A model generated the notes under the pieces. It was not told where the DNA came from. It did not search any database and saw nothing but the letters and a program-made list of their open reading frames with translations. The position numbers were made by a program, and so were the translations under genes. A stretch of 52,018 bases of DNA from Perlabentimonas sp964490015 (GTDB lineage: Bacteria; Bacteroidota; Bacteroidia; Bacteroidales; Tenuifilaceae), in assembly GCA_964490015.1 (NCBI GenBank), contig CAZBBA010000024.1, positions 1 to 52,018 of the forward strand, written 5' to 3'. Within the stretch, counting starts at the first letter, position 1. Every line of letters starts with the position of its first letter. Of the stretch, positions 1 through 8,703 are shown in pieces.

Positions 1-2236
1 TCTCCACCAGTGCCAGAATACTTGAGGCCGACTTGGCCACATCTGTTTGCGGATAAAGCTCAATTACCTTGGCCAACTCTAACTTATACTCCCTAATATT
101 TCCCGATTTTCCAACGCACTGAGCAATGATAAACTGAAACTTAGGCGATAAATCCGAATCCTTATACCGAGTTGTTCCCTCGTAGGCTCTACGCGTTGCC
201 TCGGCACAATTGCCCTGCTGAAATAGCTCGTAGGTTTTCTGATAGTAATCCTCTCGCTCCCGTGTTTCGCGCTGCAAGTTTTCGATATAGTTTGGATTGC
301 TAAGCATTAGAGCGTAAGTACTGCTTGGAAATCCGGAGATAAGCGCTTGCTTATACCTTTCCATTTCGGCAGCTTGCTGGTTGAAGCGAGCAATTTGATA
401 CAGGTTGTAAAAAGCCATAAGAGTGTAATTGCTCTGAGGATATCGCACCGTGAGCTGCTCGTAGGCTTTAACCGCTTCGCGAAGATCCTTAAGATCGTTC
501 TGGTAAACCTCGCCCACCCGGAAAAGTGCCTCCTGAATTCGCTGGTGCGATAAGCCGAGTAGCGAATCGGTTAGGGGTAGGTTTTGCAGGTAAAATTCGC
601 GACTCTTATTATCGAGAACCTTGGCTGGAACGCCCGACGTGTCGGCAACGGTTTGGGCAAGCGTAGCGCTTTGATCGAGCACCTCGCGTTTGTTCACGCG
701 TCGCCAGTTATCCTCGAGTTTTCGCCGACCCCATCGCATCTGAAACTCCGAAAGGCCGTAGCTTAACGACGACTGGTTGTAGAAATACCAACTCCCCTCC
801 TGTACGTTGGTTGTGCGTCCACGCTGCATTTGCTGAAACTGCGAAAACCTGTCGCGCCCCTCCTGCTCCTCTCGCTTTAACTTATCCTCCTGCTCACGAA
901 CGATCTTTATCTGCTCGGCAATAATGGCATCTCTATCGCGGGGCGACATGGCGGCAATTCGCTGCAGGCTATCCTCGGTTGAAACTATATTCAAACTCTC
1001 GACCAGCTTGTTAAGGTTCTTGTTTTTAATCTCCAACTCCCGGTATCCTGGGAAGTCGGAGTCGAGTGCGTTGTATGAGCTATCGTAGTAGGCTTGGCTC
1101 TTGGTGTAATCGGGCTTGGAGAAGAAGTAGTCGGCCAGAATAAGGTACGAAAGCCCTTTCTGATGATTATTCTTTACACTCTTACGCGCCGACATTTGGT
1201 AATATTCAATGGCCTTTTCGGTATTTCCCCGAGCTTGCTCAATATTACCAAGGGCATAGTAAATCTGATCGAGATACTCTATGTTTTTCTCGTCGCCAGC
1301 CATTTTGTTAAGGGTTCGAATCATCTCCTGTCCGCTACTACCACCCTGAAAGTTTGAAGCTATGTTAACCCTGGCATTAAAGCTCTTTTCGTATGTTGGA
1401 TTGGACTTTAGAACCTTACGGAAATACTTGTTCGATTCGGTAAACTTGCGCTGCTGCTGGTAAAGTTGTCCTAGAATAAAGCTATAGCGAACTTTATGCT
1501 CCTTGTTGGGAGCATTGGGCAAGGCCCTTTCGAGATGCTTTATGGTAAGCTCAACGTTCTCCTGTTTCTGGTATAAAAACGCCCAACTCGACTCGAGCAG
1601 ATGCGAAAAGTACTTAGATTTAGGGTATCGTCGATTGGTTGCCATTCCCCGCAAGCGATCCTCGGCGGCCACAAAGTCGTTGGAAATAATATCCATCCGG
1701 GCAAGCCACACCTGCGACTCGAACCAAATTGGAGTTTCGGGAAATTGAACCAGATTGTACTCAAAGGTCATTCGCGCCTCGTCGTAGGCGCCTTTCCAAA
1801 CGCGCGCTTTACCCACCAGCAACCACCCCTCGCGCACCCAGCGCACAAACTCGTTCTGATTGTAGAACTGTCGCTCCTTGGGCGACTGAACTCCTCTTTT
1901 CCGCTCTGGTTTACTGGTTATAGAGTGCCTACTAATCATATCGGTACACTTGGTGATGGCCCTGTCCATATCGCCACCAACCATGCTAACCACCTGCTTG
2001 TCGCCTAAAAGGAGAACAGGAAGAGGAAATGTGTAGTTATAGCTAAAGTTATTCTCCGTTCTCTTTAGGGCATTGTTGTAGCTCTCGTTGGCATTGAAAA
2101 AGTAGTTGTACTTAGCCGTAACATTATGAAACGCTCTAGAGGCTGGAGTATTCTTTTGGGTAGAACATCCAGCAATAACAAAGGCTATTAGGATAAATAG
2201 GGTGTATGCGGGTTGGATTGGCCTGATAATCTTCAT
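1..2236 (-). CDS. porW: PorW/SprE-like T9SS TPR lipoprotein (3'-truncated by window edge)
   Basis: The frame is open from an ATG at 2236 to the left edge, giving 745 residues and no stop, so the C-terminus is missing. The N-terminus is a lipoprotein signal ending in IAGC (Cys near residue 24). It is followed by a region with the pattern STQKNTPASRAFHNVTAKYN, which resembles the start of SprE/PorW proteins. The rest is helical and rich in tetratricopeptide-like units (for example YYALGNIEQARGNTEKAIEYY), with a charged glutamine/arginine-rich linker in the middle. SprE/PorW is an outer-membrane-associated lipoprotein needed for type IX secretion and, in gliding species, motility. It is transcribed away from the large gene at 2514. 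Family assignment rests on the N-terminal signature and on the T9SS genes elsewhere in the window; another TPR lipoprotein is possible. Confidence 0.75.
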   Translation of the reverse strand, partial: MKIIRPIQPAYTLFILIAFVIAGCSTQKNTPASRAFHNVTAKYNYFFNANESYNNALKRTENNFSYNYTFPLPVLLLGDKQVVSMVGGDMDRAITKCTDMISRHSITSKPERKRGVQSPKERQFYNQNEFVRWVREGWLLVGKARVWKGAYDEARMTFEYNLVQFPETPIWFESQVWLARMDIISNDFVAAEDRLRGMATNRRYPKSKYFSHLLESSWAFLYQKQENVELTIKHLERALPNAPNKEHKVRYSFILGQLYQQQRKFTESNKYFRKVLKSNPTYEKSFNARVNIASNFQGGSSGQEMIRTLNKMAGDEKNIEYLDQIYYALGNIEQARGNTEKAIEYYQMSARKSVKNNHQKGLSYLILADYFFSKPDYTKSQAYYDSSYNALDSDFPGYRELEIKNKNLNKLVESLNIVSTEDSLQRIAAMSPRDRDAIIAEQIKIVREQEDKLKREEQEGRDRFSQFQQMQRGRTTNVQEGSWYFYNQSSLSYGLSEFQMRWGRRKLEDNWRRVNKREVLDQSATLAQTVADTSGVPAKVLDNKSREFYLQNLPLTDSLLGLSHQRIQEALFRVGEVYQNDLKDLREAVKAYEQLTVRYPQSNYTLMAFYNLYQIARFNQQAAEMERYKQALISGFPSSTYALMLSNPNYIENLQRETREREDYYQKTYELFQQGNCAEATRRAYEGTTRYKDSDLSPKFQFIIAQCVGKSGNIREYKLELAKVIELYPQTDVAKSASSILALVE

Positions 2237-2294
2237 TAAACAACTTCTATAGATAAAGAAACTAAATTGCACTCAAGTTATTATTTTGAACTTG

Positions 2295-2323
2295 CTAAAT
2301 TACGCAAAAAAGAGCGGAAACAA
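2295..2323 (-). promoter_or_regulatory. Candidate promoter of porW-like gene
   Basis: On the minus strand a TTG (2321-2323) is followed after 18 bases by TAATTTAG (2295-2302), close to the Bacteroidota TTG-N17-23-TAnnTTTG pattern. It would give a leader of about 50 bases before the ATG at 2236. A second -7-like box, TATTTTTG, lies at 2332-2339 but has no TTG at the right distance. Between the first box and the gene lies a 6-bp inverted repeat (2274-2279 with 2289-2294). Confidence 0.35.
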
Positions 2324-2458
2324 TAGAGCCTCAAAAATATGATAAGCCATTGGGGTGTAATGAAGTTGATAATAAGGTTTTTTGGACAAGTTCAACAATT
2401 TGAATACTTTTACTGTGGTATGCAGCTGGTGATACTGTAGTTTTTGCCCCAATACTTA

Positions 2459-2466
2459 TATCTTTG
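2459..2466 (+). promoter_or_regulatory. Candidate -7 box upstream of the 924-residue protein
   Basis: TATCTTTG is a full match to the Bacteroidota TAnnTTTG box and would start transcription about 40 bases before the ATG at 2514. No TTG was found at the usual upstream distance, so this is only a partial promoter match. Confidence 0.35.
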
Positions 2467-2513
2467 CATCTAGGAAAATTACCTGCGTAAAAAAACAGAA
2501 TGCTCATAACACA

Positions 2514-5288
2514 ATGAAAAAGAAACTGCTTTACCCCCTTATAGGTCTTTTTGCTCTTCTGGTTATAGCCGTTTCAATACTTTTACTTACCCGTAAAGGG
2601 AGCAAGGAGTCGTCGGATGCCATTAGGGCAATACCCATTGATGCTGCTGTGGTTATAAGTATTAATAGCATATCGGAAATTGCAGGGCAGCTGTATGGTC
2701 AGAACTCCTTTTGGAATGCAATGGGCAGCTTCTCGCTGGTGTCGGAGGTGAACGATTTTTTTGAATACTCGCAGCAAAACAGAAAGCATTCCTCCATTTT
2801 CGAGCAAGTTATTCTATCGAATCCGGTATTTATTTCGGTACATGGTGTTGGAAAGGGAACCCCGGCCACCCTTTTTGTTACAAATATTCCCGAACGGTTA
2901 AAACCTGCCGACATCAGCGTTCTTGCGGCTGAATTAATAACCGATCAGTACAGGGTGGAAGAGAAGGAGTACAACGGTGCAAGAATTTTCACGGCAACGC
3001 ACAAAACCAGCGATACAGCAAGCAGCTATTCCTTTGCTATTCACCAAAATGTGGTGTGCTTTAGCCAATCGCTACATTTGGTGGAGTCGGCTGTGGGGCA
3101 GCTGGGAAGCGGCGTGTCGCTTATTAACGACAAGGCATTTGTGGATGCGCTGAGCACTGCTGGCACAAAAATTAACCTGAATGTTCTGGTTAACCACGCA
3201 AAGATTCCGGCAGCTTTTGCCTCGCTAATTCATCCCAGCCAAAGGAACGGGTTCGACTGGTTAGCAAACACGTCGCGTTGGACCGAGCTTGATCTTTCGG
3301 TTAGAGACGATGCTTTTTACCTAAACGGGTTTTCGCAGGTTTCGGACTCAATAAACAGCTTCTACCGGGTTTTTGCCAAACAAAAACCTGTAAAAATTGG
3401 CGTTACCAAGGTGCTTCCCGCTCAAACTGCAGCATTTATTACTCTGGGTATTTCGAACCTAAATAGCTACCTAACCTCGTACCGTGAGTTTTTGGAGAAG
3501 AAAGGCTCGTTTAATGCCTATAACGTAAAAGTAAACCGGTTTAATCAGGCCGTTGGGTTCAATACAATCGAACTATACTCCTCGTTTTTGGGAAACGAGT
3601 TAGCCCTTACCTTTATCCCCTTTGAGGGAGAAAAGTACAGCGATTGCTGGTTTGTGATTGCCGAAGCGCAAAGCCAAAGCCTAGCCCGACAGGAACTTAC
3701 ACAGGCCATTGAAAAGTATGCTCGCAAGAGCAACGTTTCGAGCCGATTGTTTGAGAAAGATTTTGCTGTCGACAGGGAAAAGTCGGTTAAGATATACAAG
3801 TTCCCCCTTAGCGGGTTGCACACAACCCTGTTTGGCGGGATGTTTGAGATTGCCAACGATCAGTACTTCACGTTTATCGACTCGTATGTTGTTTTTGGAT
3901 CATCGGTTCAATCCCTGTCGCGCCTAATCCTTGCCAATATTCACAATAAGCAGCTGGCAGTTGAACAGAGCTTTGTGGAGTTCTCGCAGAGCCTTGCCAC
4001 CGAATCGAATTTCACCGCTTTCATCAATCCGGCAAAAGCAGAGGTTCTCTATGGACAAATTCTACAACCCTCAACAGCCGCGAGAATTCTAACACGAACC
4101 GAAGCCGTAGGGAAAATTCAGGGAGTTGCGTTCCAACTAACTGGGGGCAAAAAGATGATTTTTAACAATATTGCTGCCCGTTACACCCCTTACTCTGTGG
4201 ATGCCCCCCAAACGGTTTGGGAATCGCGACTCGACACCATAATCGCAATGAAGCCACAGCTGGTGATTAACCACAATACGCAGAATCGGGAAATTTTTGT
4301 GCAGGACATCAAAAACAATATCTACCTGATAAACGAGGTTGGCCGTGTTCTGTGGCGCCGACCACTTCCTGAACCCATAATTGGTGAGGTGAATCAGGTG
4401 GATGTATTCCGAAATGGACGCTTGCAGTTTATCTTTAATACACGCACGCAGCTTTACCTTATCGATAGAAACGGCAACAATGTTACGGGCTATCCCGTAA
4501 CCCTCCGGTCGCCAGCCACTAACCCCGTTGCGGTTTTCGATTACGACAACAACCGCGATTACCGTTTCTTTATTGCTGGAGAAGATCGTAGCATTCAGGT
4601 TTACAATCGACAGGGCAACATTGTGCCTGGATGGGATTTTGATAAAACCGAGAAGCATATCACGCAGCCCATTCAGCATTATAAACACGGAGGAAAAGAC
4701 TACATCGTAGCGGGCGATGCCAACAGGATATACTTTATGGATCGTCGCGGGAATGAGCGTATCCAACTATCGCAGATATTTGCCAAAGCCCCCAACAGCT
4801 CCATTGCTCTCGAAACTACATCGAATAGGGCAACCCGATTTGTAACCACCGACACCCTGGGCATTGTAAAATACATATCGGCCGACGGAAAGATTCAGGA
4901 TAAATTGATAAAATCGATGAGCCCAAAGCATTTCTTCGATTTTCAGGATGTGGATGCCGATGGAGTCAACGATTATGTCTTCCTCGATGGCAATGAGCTG
5001 AGCGTATACAAGGCCGATGGGAAGCTACTATTCTCGACCAAGTTTAAATGCGATCCGTTGCCCAATGTCTTCTATTTTCATTTTGGTGCCAGAGATCGAA
5101 AGCTGGGCGTAACCTGCCCCGAATCGTCGCAGATATTCCTGATAAACGGCGACGGTTCACTCTATAAGGGATTTCCCCTAAAAGGGATATCGCCCTTTAG
5201 CATTGGCCGGTTTGCCAACACCAAGTCGACGTTTAACCTGATAACCGGGTCCAGATCGGGGTATGTGCTAAACTACGCTGTGCAGTAA
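2514..5288 (+). CDS. Membrane-anchored protein, DUF3352-like N-terminal half and propeller-like C-terminal half
   Basis: The 924-residue product starts with three lysines and a hydrophobic segment (about residues 5-26) with no lipobox Cys. It is therefore probably anchored in the inner membrane or carries an uncleaved signal. Residues of about 35-530 resemble DUF3352-type proteins (an AIPIDAAVVISINS-like opening and long alternating hydrophobic strands). From about 550 to the end there are repeated blades such as IYLINEVGRVLWRR, LYLIDRNGNNVTGYP and IFLINGDGSLYKGFP. These are typical of PQQ/VCBS-like beta-propellers and include DVDADGVNDY, which looks like a calcium-binding loop. It is divergent from the porW-like gene and followed 98 bp later by a DUF4834 gene and gldA. 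Function is unknown; the neighbours make a cell-envelope or T9SS-associated role plausible but unproven. Confidence 0.7.
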   Translation: MKKKLLYPLIGLFALLVIAVSILLLTRKGSKESSDAIRAIPIDAAVVISINSISEIAGQLYGQNSFWNAMGSFSLVSEVNDFFEYSQQNRKHSSIFEQVILSNPVFISVHGVGKGTPATLFVTNIPERLKPADISVLAAELITDQYRVEEKEYNGARIFTATHKTSDTASSYSFAIHQNVVCFSQSLHLVESAVGQLGSGVSLINDKAFVDALSTAGTKINLNVLVNHAKIPAAFASLIHPSQRNGFDWLANTSRWTELDLSVRDDAFYLNGFSQVSDSINSFYRVFAKQKPVKIGVTKVLPAQTAAFITLGISNLNSYLTSYREFLEKKGSFNAYNVKVNRFNQAVGFNTIELYSSFLGNELALTFIPFEGEKYSDCWFVIAEAQSQSLARQELTQAIEKYARKSNVSSRLFEKDFAVDREKSVKIYKFPLSGLHTTLFGGMFEIANDQYFTFIDSYVVFGSSVQSLSRLILANIHNKQLAVEQSFVEFSQSLATESNFTAFINPAKAEVLYGQILQPSTAARILTRTEAVGKIQGVAFQLTGGKKMIFNNIAARYTPYSVDAPQTVWESRLDTIIAMKPQLVINHNTQNREIFVQDIKNNIYLINEVGRVLWRRPLPEPIIGEVNQVDVFRNGRLQFIFNTRTQLYLIDRNGNNVTGYPVTLRSPATNPVAVFDYDNNRDYRFFIAGEDRSIQVYNRQGNIVPGWDFDKTEKHITQPIQHYKHGGKDYIVAGDANRIYFMDRRGNERIQLSQIFAKAPNSSIALETTSNRATRFVTTDTLGIVKYISADGKIQDKLIKSMSPKHFFDFQDVDADGVNDYVFLDGNELSVYKADGKLLFSTKFKCDPLPNVFYFHFGARDRKLGVTCPESSQIFLINGDGSLYKGFPLKGISPFSIGRFANTKSTFNLITGSRSGYVLNYAVQ

Positions 5289-5339
5289 TTTTATCACTTT
5301 TTAGCTGCATGAAATCCAAATAAATAGATGGTGTTTACC

Positions 5340-5347
5340 TAACTTTG
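5340..5347 (+). promoter_or_regulatory. Candidate -7 box upstream of the DUF4834 gene and gldA
   Basis: TAACTTTG matches TAnnTTTG exactly and lies 39 bases before the ATG at 5387. No clear TTG element is present 17-23 bases upstream. Confidence 0.35.
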
Positions 5348-5386
5348 CTCAGTATTGTTTAATGTAACTTATCACAATTTATTTAT

Positions 5387-5626
5387 ATGTTTATTCTACT
5401 TAAATTTCTATTAATAGTATTTCTGATAATATTCCTTCTGTCGTTTGTGTCGAGGCTTTTCCTGAGGTCGTTCTTCAAAAGAATGGAGAAGAGGTTCAAC
5501 GCTTCGGCTGGTCAAACTCGCAATCCACGCCCCGAGGGCGAGGTTTACGTTAGCAAATCGCCCAAAACAGAAAAGAAGGTAGATCAAAACGTTGGCGATT
5601 ACGTTGATTACGAGGAGGTGGATTAG
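5387..5626 (+). CDS. DUF4834 family small membrane protein
   Basis: A 79-residue protein with one strongly hydrophobic N-terminal helix (about residues 2-22), then a basic stretch (SFFKRMEKRF), and a C-terminal part with PEGEVYV and an acidic end, DYVDYEEVD. This layout (single helix, PEGEV motif, terminal D/E-Y-V-D/E-F/Y-EE motif) is that of the DUF4834 family of Bacteroidota, whose function is unknown. It lies 24 bp upstream of gldA on the same strand and is probably cotranscribed with it. Confidence 0.75.
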   Translation: MFILLKFLLIVFLIIFLLSFVSRLFLRSFFKRMEKRFNASAGQTRNPRPEGEVYVSKSPKTEKKVDQNVGDYVDYEEVD

Positions 5627-5650
5627 CCAAAATTCAAACGCAAGAGTTTT

Positions 5651-6586
5651 ATGGCCATACAAGTAGATGGTGTAACCAAACTGTACGGGGATCAGAAAGC
5701 CCTAAATAATGTCTCCTTCAGCGTTTCAAAGGGACAAGTTGTTGGATTCCTTGGCCCCAATGGGGCAGGGAAATCAACCATGATGAAAATAATCTCGGGC
5801 TTTATACAGCCCACCAAGGGTAATGTTACCGTAAACGGCATTCCAATTGCCTGCGCCAGCAAGGATTACCGGAACAATATTGGCTATATGCCCGAGAACA
5901 ACCCCCTTTACACCGACATGTTTGTGAAGGAGTATTTAAGCTTTGTTGCCAATATTTATGGCCTTGGAAAAATTGGCAAACGACGGGTTAAGGAGCTGGT
6001 TGAACTCACCGGAATTGGACACGAGCAAAACAAGAAAATTGGAGAGCTGTCGCGGGGATATCGCCAACGTGTAGGCCTAGCGCAAGCGCTACTCAACCGT
6101 CCTTCAGTGTTAATTCTTGATGAGCCCACCAGTGGTCTCGATCCCAACCAAATTGTGGAAATTCGCCGGATTATTGCAGACGTTGGCAAGGAGAAAACGG
6201 TTCTCCTTTCAACCCATATCATGCAGGAAGTTGAAGCTATCTGTAGCCAGGTAATCATTATCAACCAGGGAAGCATAGTTGCCAATGGAACCACAAGCGA
6301 TGTAATGCTATTTGCCAACATTGATCAACAGATTGTAAACCTGGAGCTGGCCGAACCCAGTACCGCCGATCTGTTGGGACAAATTAAAGGTGTTCACCAG
6401 GTTGAGTGCACCTCCAACGATAACCGATGGTGGGCAATAAAATCGATGAGCAAGGAGGATATTAGGCCATTGGTATTCCGCTACTGTGTTGAAAAAAACC
6501 TTACCATTCTCACCCTCAACCAAAAATCGATGCATATGGAGGAAGTTTTCCAGTCTCTTACTCAACCCCAAGCACCAATTAAATAG
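5651..6586 (+). CDS. gldA: ABC transporter ATP-binding protein GldA
   Basis: The 311-residue product has all ABC ATPase motifs: Walker A GPNGAGKST at 35-43, signature LSRGYRQR at 133-140, Walker B VLILDEPT at 153-160, and the H-loop His189. The C-terminal 80 residues form a regulatory extension ending in a MHMEEVFQSLT-like motif usual in GldA and related exporter ATPases. In gliding Flavobacteria GldA works with the membrane proteins GldF and GldG. Neither is encoded next to it here, so the permease partner must lie elsewhere or differ. Start chosen 24 bp after the DUF4834 stop. A generic ABC-2 type exporter ATPase is the main alternative reading. Confidence 0.8.
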   Translation: MAIQVDGVTKLYGDQKALNNVSFSVSKGQVVGFLGPNGAGKSTMMKIISGFIQPTKGNVTVNGIPIACASKDYRNNIGYMPENNPLYTDMFVKEYLSFVANIYGLGKIGKRRVKELVELTGIGHEQNKKIGELSRGYRQRVGLAQALLNRPSVLILDEPTSGLDPNQIVEIRRIIADVGKEKTVLLSTHIMQEVEAICSQVIIINQGSIVANGTTSDVMLFANIDQQIVNLELAEPSTADLLGQIKGVHQVECTSNDNRWWAIKSMSKEDIRPLVFRYCVEKNLTILTLNQKSMHMEEVFQSLTQPQAPIK

Positions 6587-6739
6587 TATTTTGTACAAGC
6601 CCTTGATCATTATTTGCTTGTGGATTGCCAAAAATAAAGCTAATTTCGCGCATTCAAAATTTGTGATACTGCAACCCTAAGGCGTAACAATATTTTGAGA
6701 TACAAAAAACCAAAGGTTAATTCTGTTACTTTAGCATAG

Positions 6740-7705
6740 ATGAATAGAGTTGTTGCGGGTGTTGATATTGGCGGAACAAACACTGTTGTTGGCATTGTTA
6801 CTCGTAAAGGTGATTGTTTAAAGGAGATCTCATTCCCTAGTCAGGAGGATGCTGATTTTAGCAATTACATCGCTCGCATAGCCAGAGAAATTAAGGGTAT
6901 GCTTCAGCAAATAGGAAGCCAATTCACATTGGAGGGTGTAGGTGTTGGTGCTCCAAACGGATCGTATATTACGGGTCAAATTGTTGATGCTGCCAACCTC
7001 CGATGGAAGGGAACCCTAGAGATTACCCGCGATTTGAATTCATTGCTTAATGTACCCGTTGCTTTAACCAATGATGCCAATGCCGCTGCACTGGGCGAGA
7101 TGCTTTTTGGCGATGCCAAGAATATGCGCAATTTTGTTTTTATTACCCTTGGAACCGGTTTGGGCAGTGGAATTGTAATTGATGGGAAACTGGTTCAGGG
7201 GGCGGATGGTTTTGCAGGTGAACTCGGTCATATCTCGGTTAAGCCCTGGGGTCGCCAATGCGGTTGCGGAAAACAGGGTTGTCTCGAAACCTACGTATCG
7301 GCGCCCGGCTTACGTCGTACTGCTTTCAAAATTTTAGCCGACTCCATTGAGTCGAGCGCAATCCGCAGTTATGCCTACGAGAATATTTCAGCTAAGAAAA
7401 TCGCTACCCTTGCCCAGCAGGGCGATCGGATTGCCCTTGAAGCATTCGAATATACAGGGGCAATACTGGGCATGAAACTAGCCGACGTGGTGGCCATACT
7501 AAACCCCGAAGCTATTTTTCTATTTGGTGGACTTAGTGGTGCGGGTAACCTATTATTTGAGCCAACCAAGCGGCATATGGAGAAAAACCTTTTCCCCGCT
7601 TTTAAAAACAAGGTAAAACTTCTTCCCTCGGGCCTGGTTAACAAGAATGCCGCTGTGCTTGGTGCAGCAGCCTTAATCTGGCAGGATCTTCAACCCAACC
7701 AGTAG
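6740..7705 (+). CDS. ROK family sugar kinase (glucokinase-like)
   Basis: A 321-residue protein with the ATP-binding motif DIGGT (9-13), the catalytic Asp112 in NDANAAALGE, and the ROK zinc site made by His164 and Cys174, Cys176 and Cys181 (CGCGKQGC). These residues are the ROK kinase signature, and with no DNA-binding domain at the N-terminus it is a kinase rather than a ROK repressor. The likely reaction is ATP-dependent phosphorylation of glucose or a related sugar or amino sugar in the cytoplasm; the exact substrate cannot be read from sequence. It starts 153 bp after gldA and ends one base before the stop of the convergent gene at 7707, with no obvious terminator between them. Confidence 0.88.
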   Translation: MNRVVAGVDIGGTNTVVGIVTRKGDCLKEISFPSQEDADFSNYIARIAREIKGMLQQIGSQFTLEGVGVGAPNGSYITGQIVDAANLRWKGTLEITRDLNSLLNVPVALTNDANAAALGEMLFGDAKNMRNFVFITLGTGLGSGIVIDGKLVQGADGFAGELGHISVKPWGRQCGCGKQGCLETYVSAPGLRRTAFKILADSIESSAIRSYAYENISAKKIATLAQQGDRIALEAFEYTGAILGMKLADVVAILNPEAIFLFGGLSGAGNLLFEPTKRHMEKNLFPAFKNKVKLLPSGLVNKNAAVLGAAALIWQDLQPNQ

Positions 7706-7706
7706 C

Positions 7707-8585
7707 TTACTCTAAAACCCGATGAGTTCGGTTGGTCGTTTTGTATATCTCGTACCTCCAGGCTTGGTAATCTAACAGGTTGTTTTGCGAGTCGTATAGC
7801 CTTAAACCCTGAATTCGCTTATCGCTCCGGTATACATACTCTTTGCGATATGTTGTTCCCTTCAGTTGATCTTTTGTTACCTCCTCCACAAGATTCCCCT
7901 TATCATCATATTTATAAAAAGTGTGGATTGATGTTTTGGGCTGAGCAAACTTTTCGGTTGTAACCAACTCGCTTTTAACTCGGTTTAAACTGTCGTACTC
8001 CACAACTCGCTTAAGCCGTAAAATTGAGTCGGAGGGAACTGCTCGTTTTCCGCTAACCCTGCGTTCCAACTCACTGCCATTGGCATCGAACTTATACTTG
8101 GTTCTGAATGCTCTTTTCCCTTGCTGATTATATCCGGTGGATTGAGTTCTGTGTCCAAGATTATTATAGGTATGAACTTCACGAACGGCTAAAAGAGTGT
8201 CGCCATTACTAACCCTGTAGAGCAACAGCTCGGCCAGTTGATTGTTTAAGTTATACTTGAATACTTTATAATGCGATAGCTTTTCCTTCACAAAGAAATC
8301 GGTTTTAACTTTAGCCATTCCGTCGAAGTAGTGCCAACGGTAGTTGTCGGGGTAACGAGTCTCCCAGTTATAGTCAATCTCTGTGTGCATCCGGCCCAGC
8401 GAGTCGGAGATTAACTGCCCTATGGCAAAGAACTTGCTGGTGCGTTCTCCGTTATCTATCACGTATCGAGAGTTAACGGTTACCCTATAGATGTTCTGAG
8501 GCTTAACTCCTTGTCCAAGGACTACATGGGAAGCAGCAAGAACTAAGGCAATAAGTGCGGAGGTGATTTGCAATTTCCTTCTCAT
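7707..8585 (-). CDS. Secreted protein with YD/RHS-like repeats, function unknown
   Basis: The 292-residue product begins with a Sec signal peptide (MRRKLQITSALIALVLAASHVVLGQG) without a lipobox. The mature part is a series of short beta-strand units with patterns such as YNNLGHRTQSTGYNQQGKRAF, KFDANGSELERRVSG and YDDKGNLVEEVT, which resemble YD/RHS-type repeats of cell-envelope proteins. No catalytic motif is visible. It lies 118 bp downstream of the DUF4296 lipoprotein gene on the same strand and could be cotranscribed with it, although a stem-loop (8652-8678) sits between. The role is unknown. Confidence 0.6.
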   Translation of the reverse strand: MRRKLQITSALIALVLAASHVVLGQGVKPQNIYRVTVNSRYVIDNGERTSKFFAIGQLISDSLGRMHTEIDYNWETRYPDNYRWHYFDGMAKVKTDFFVKEKLSHYKVFKYNLNNQLAELLLYRVSNGDTLLAVREVHTYNNLGHRTQSTGYNQQGKRAFRTKYKFDANGSELERRVSGKRAVPSDSILRLKRVVEYDSLNRVKSELVTTEKFAQPKTSIHTFYKYDDKGNLVEEVTKDQLKGTTYRKEYVYRSDKRIQGLRLYDSQNNLLDYQAWRYEIYKTTNRTHRVLE

Positions 8586-8651
8586 ATTCTGTCGATTTAC
8601 TGGCTAAATATAGAGCTAATATATTGTTTTCGCACTGAACCAAATGGGTGA

Positions 8652-8678
8652 TTAAGGAAAAAATATTTTATTCCTTAA
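8652..8678 (-). other. AT-rich stem-loop between two minus-strand genes
   Basis: An 8-bp perfect inverted repeat (8652-8659 TTAAGGAA with 8671-8678 TTCCTTAA) encloses an 11-base AT-only loop. It lies 26 bp after the stop of the DUF4296 gene. It may act as a weak terminator or processing site, but no run of T follows it on the minus strand. Confidence 0.4.
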
Positions 8679-8703
8679 AAATATATGATACACGATATGC
8701 TGA

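Noticed and set aside
1094..2008. Several plus-strand open frames in the first 2 kb
   Set aside because: They lie opposite the porW-like gene, which is open to the left edge on the minus strand and has a clear signal peptide and repeats.
4137..4766. A 209-residue minus-strand frame
   Set aside because: It is opposite the propeller-like part of the 924-residue protein and shows no motif or promoter of its own.
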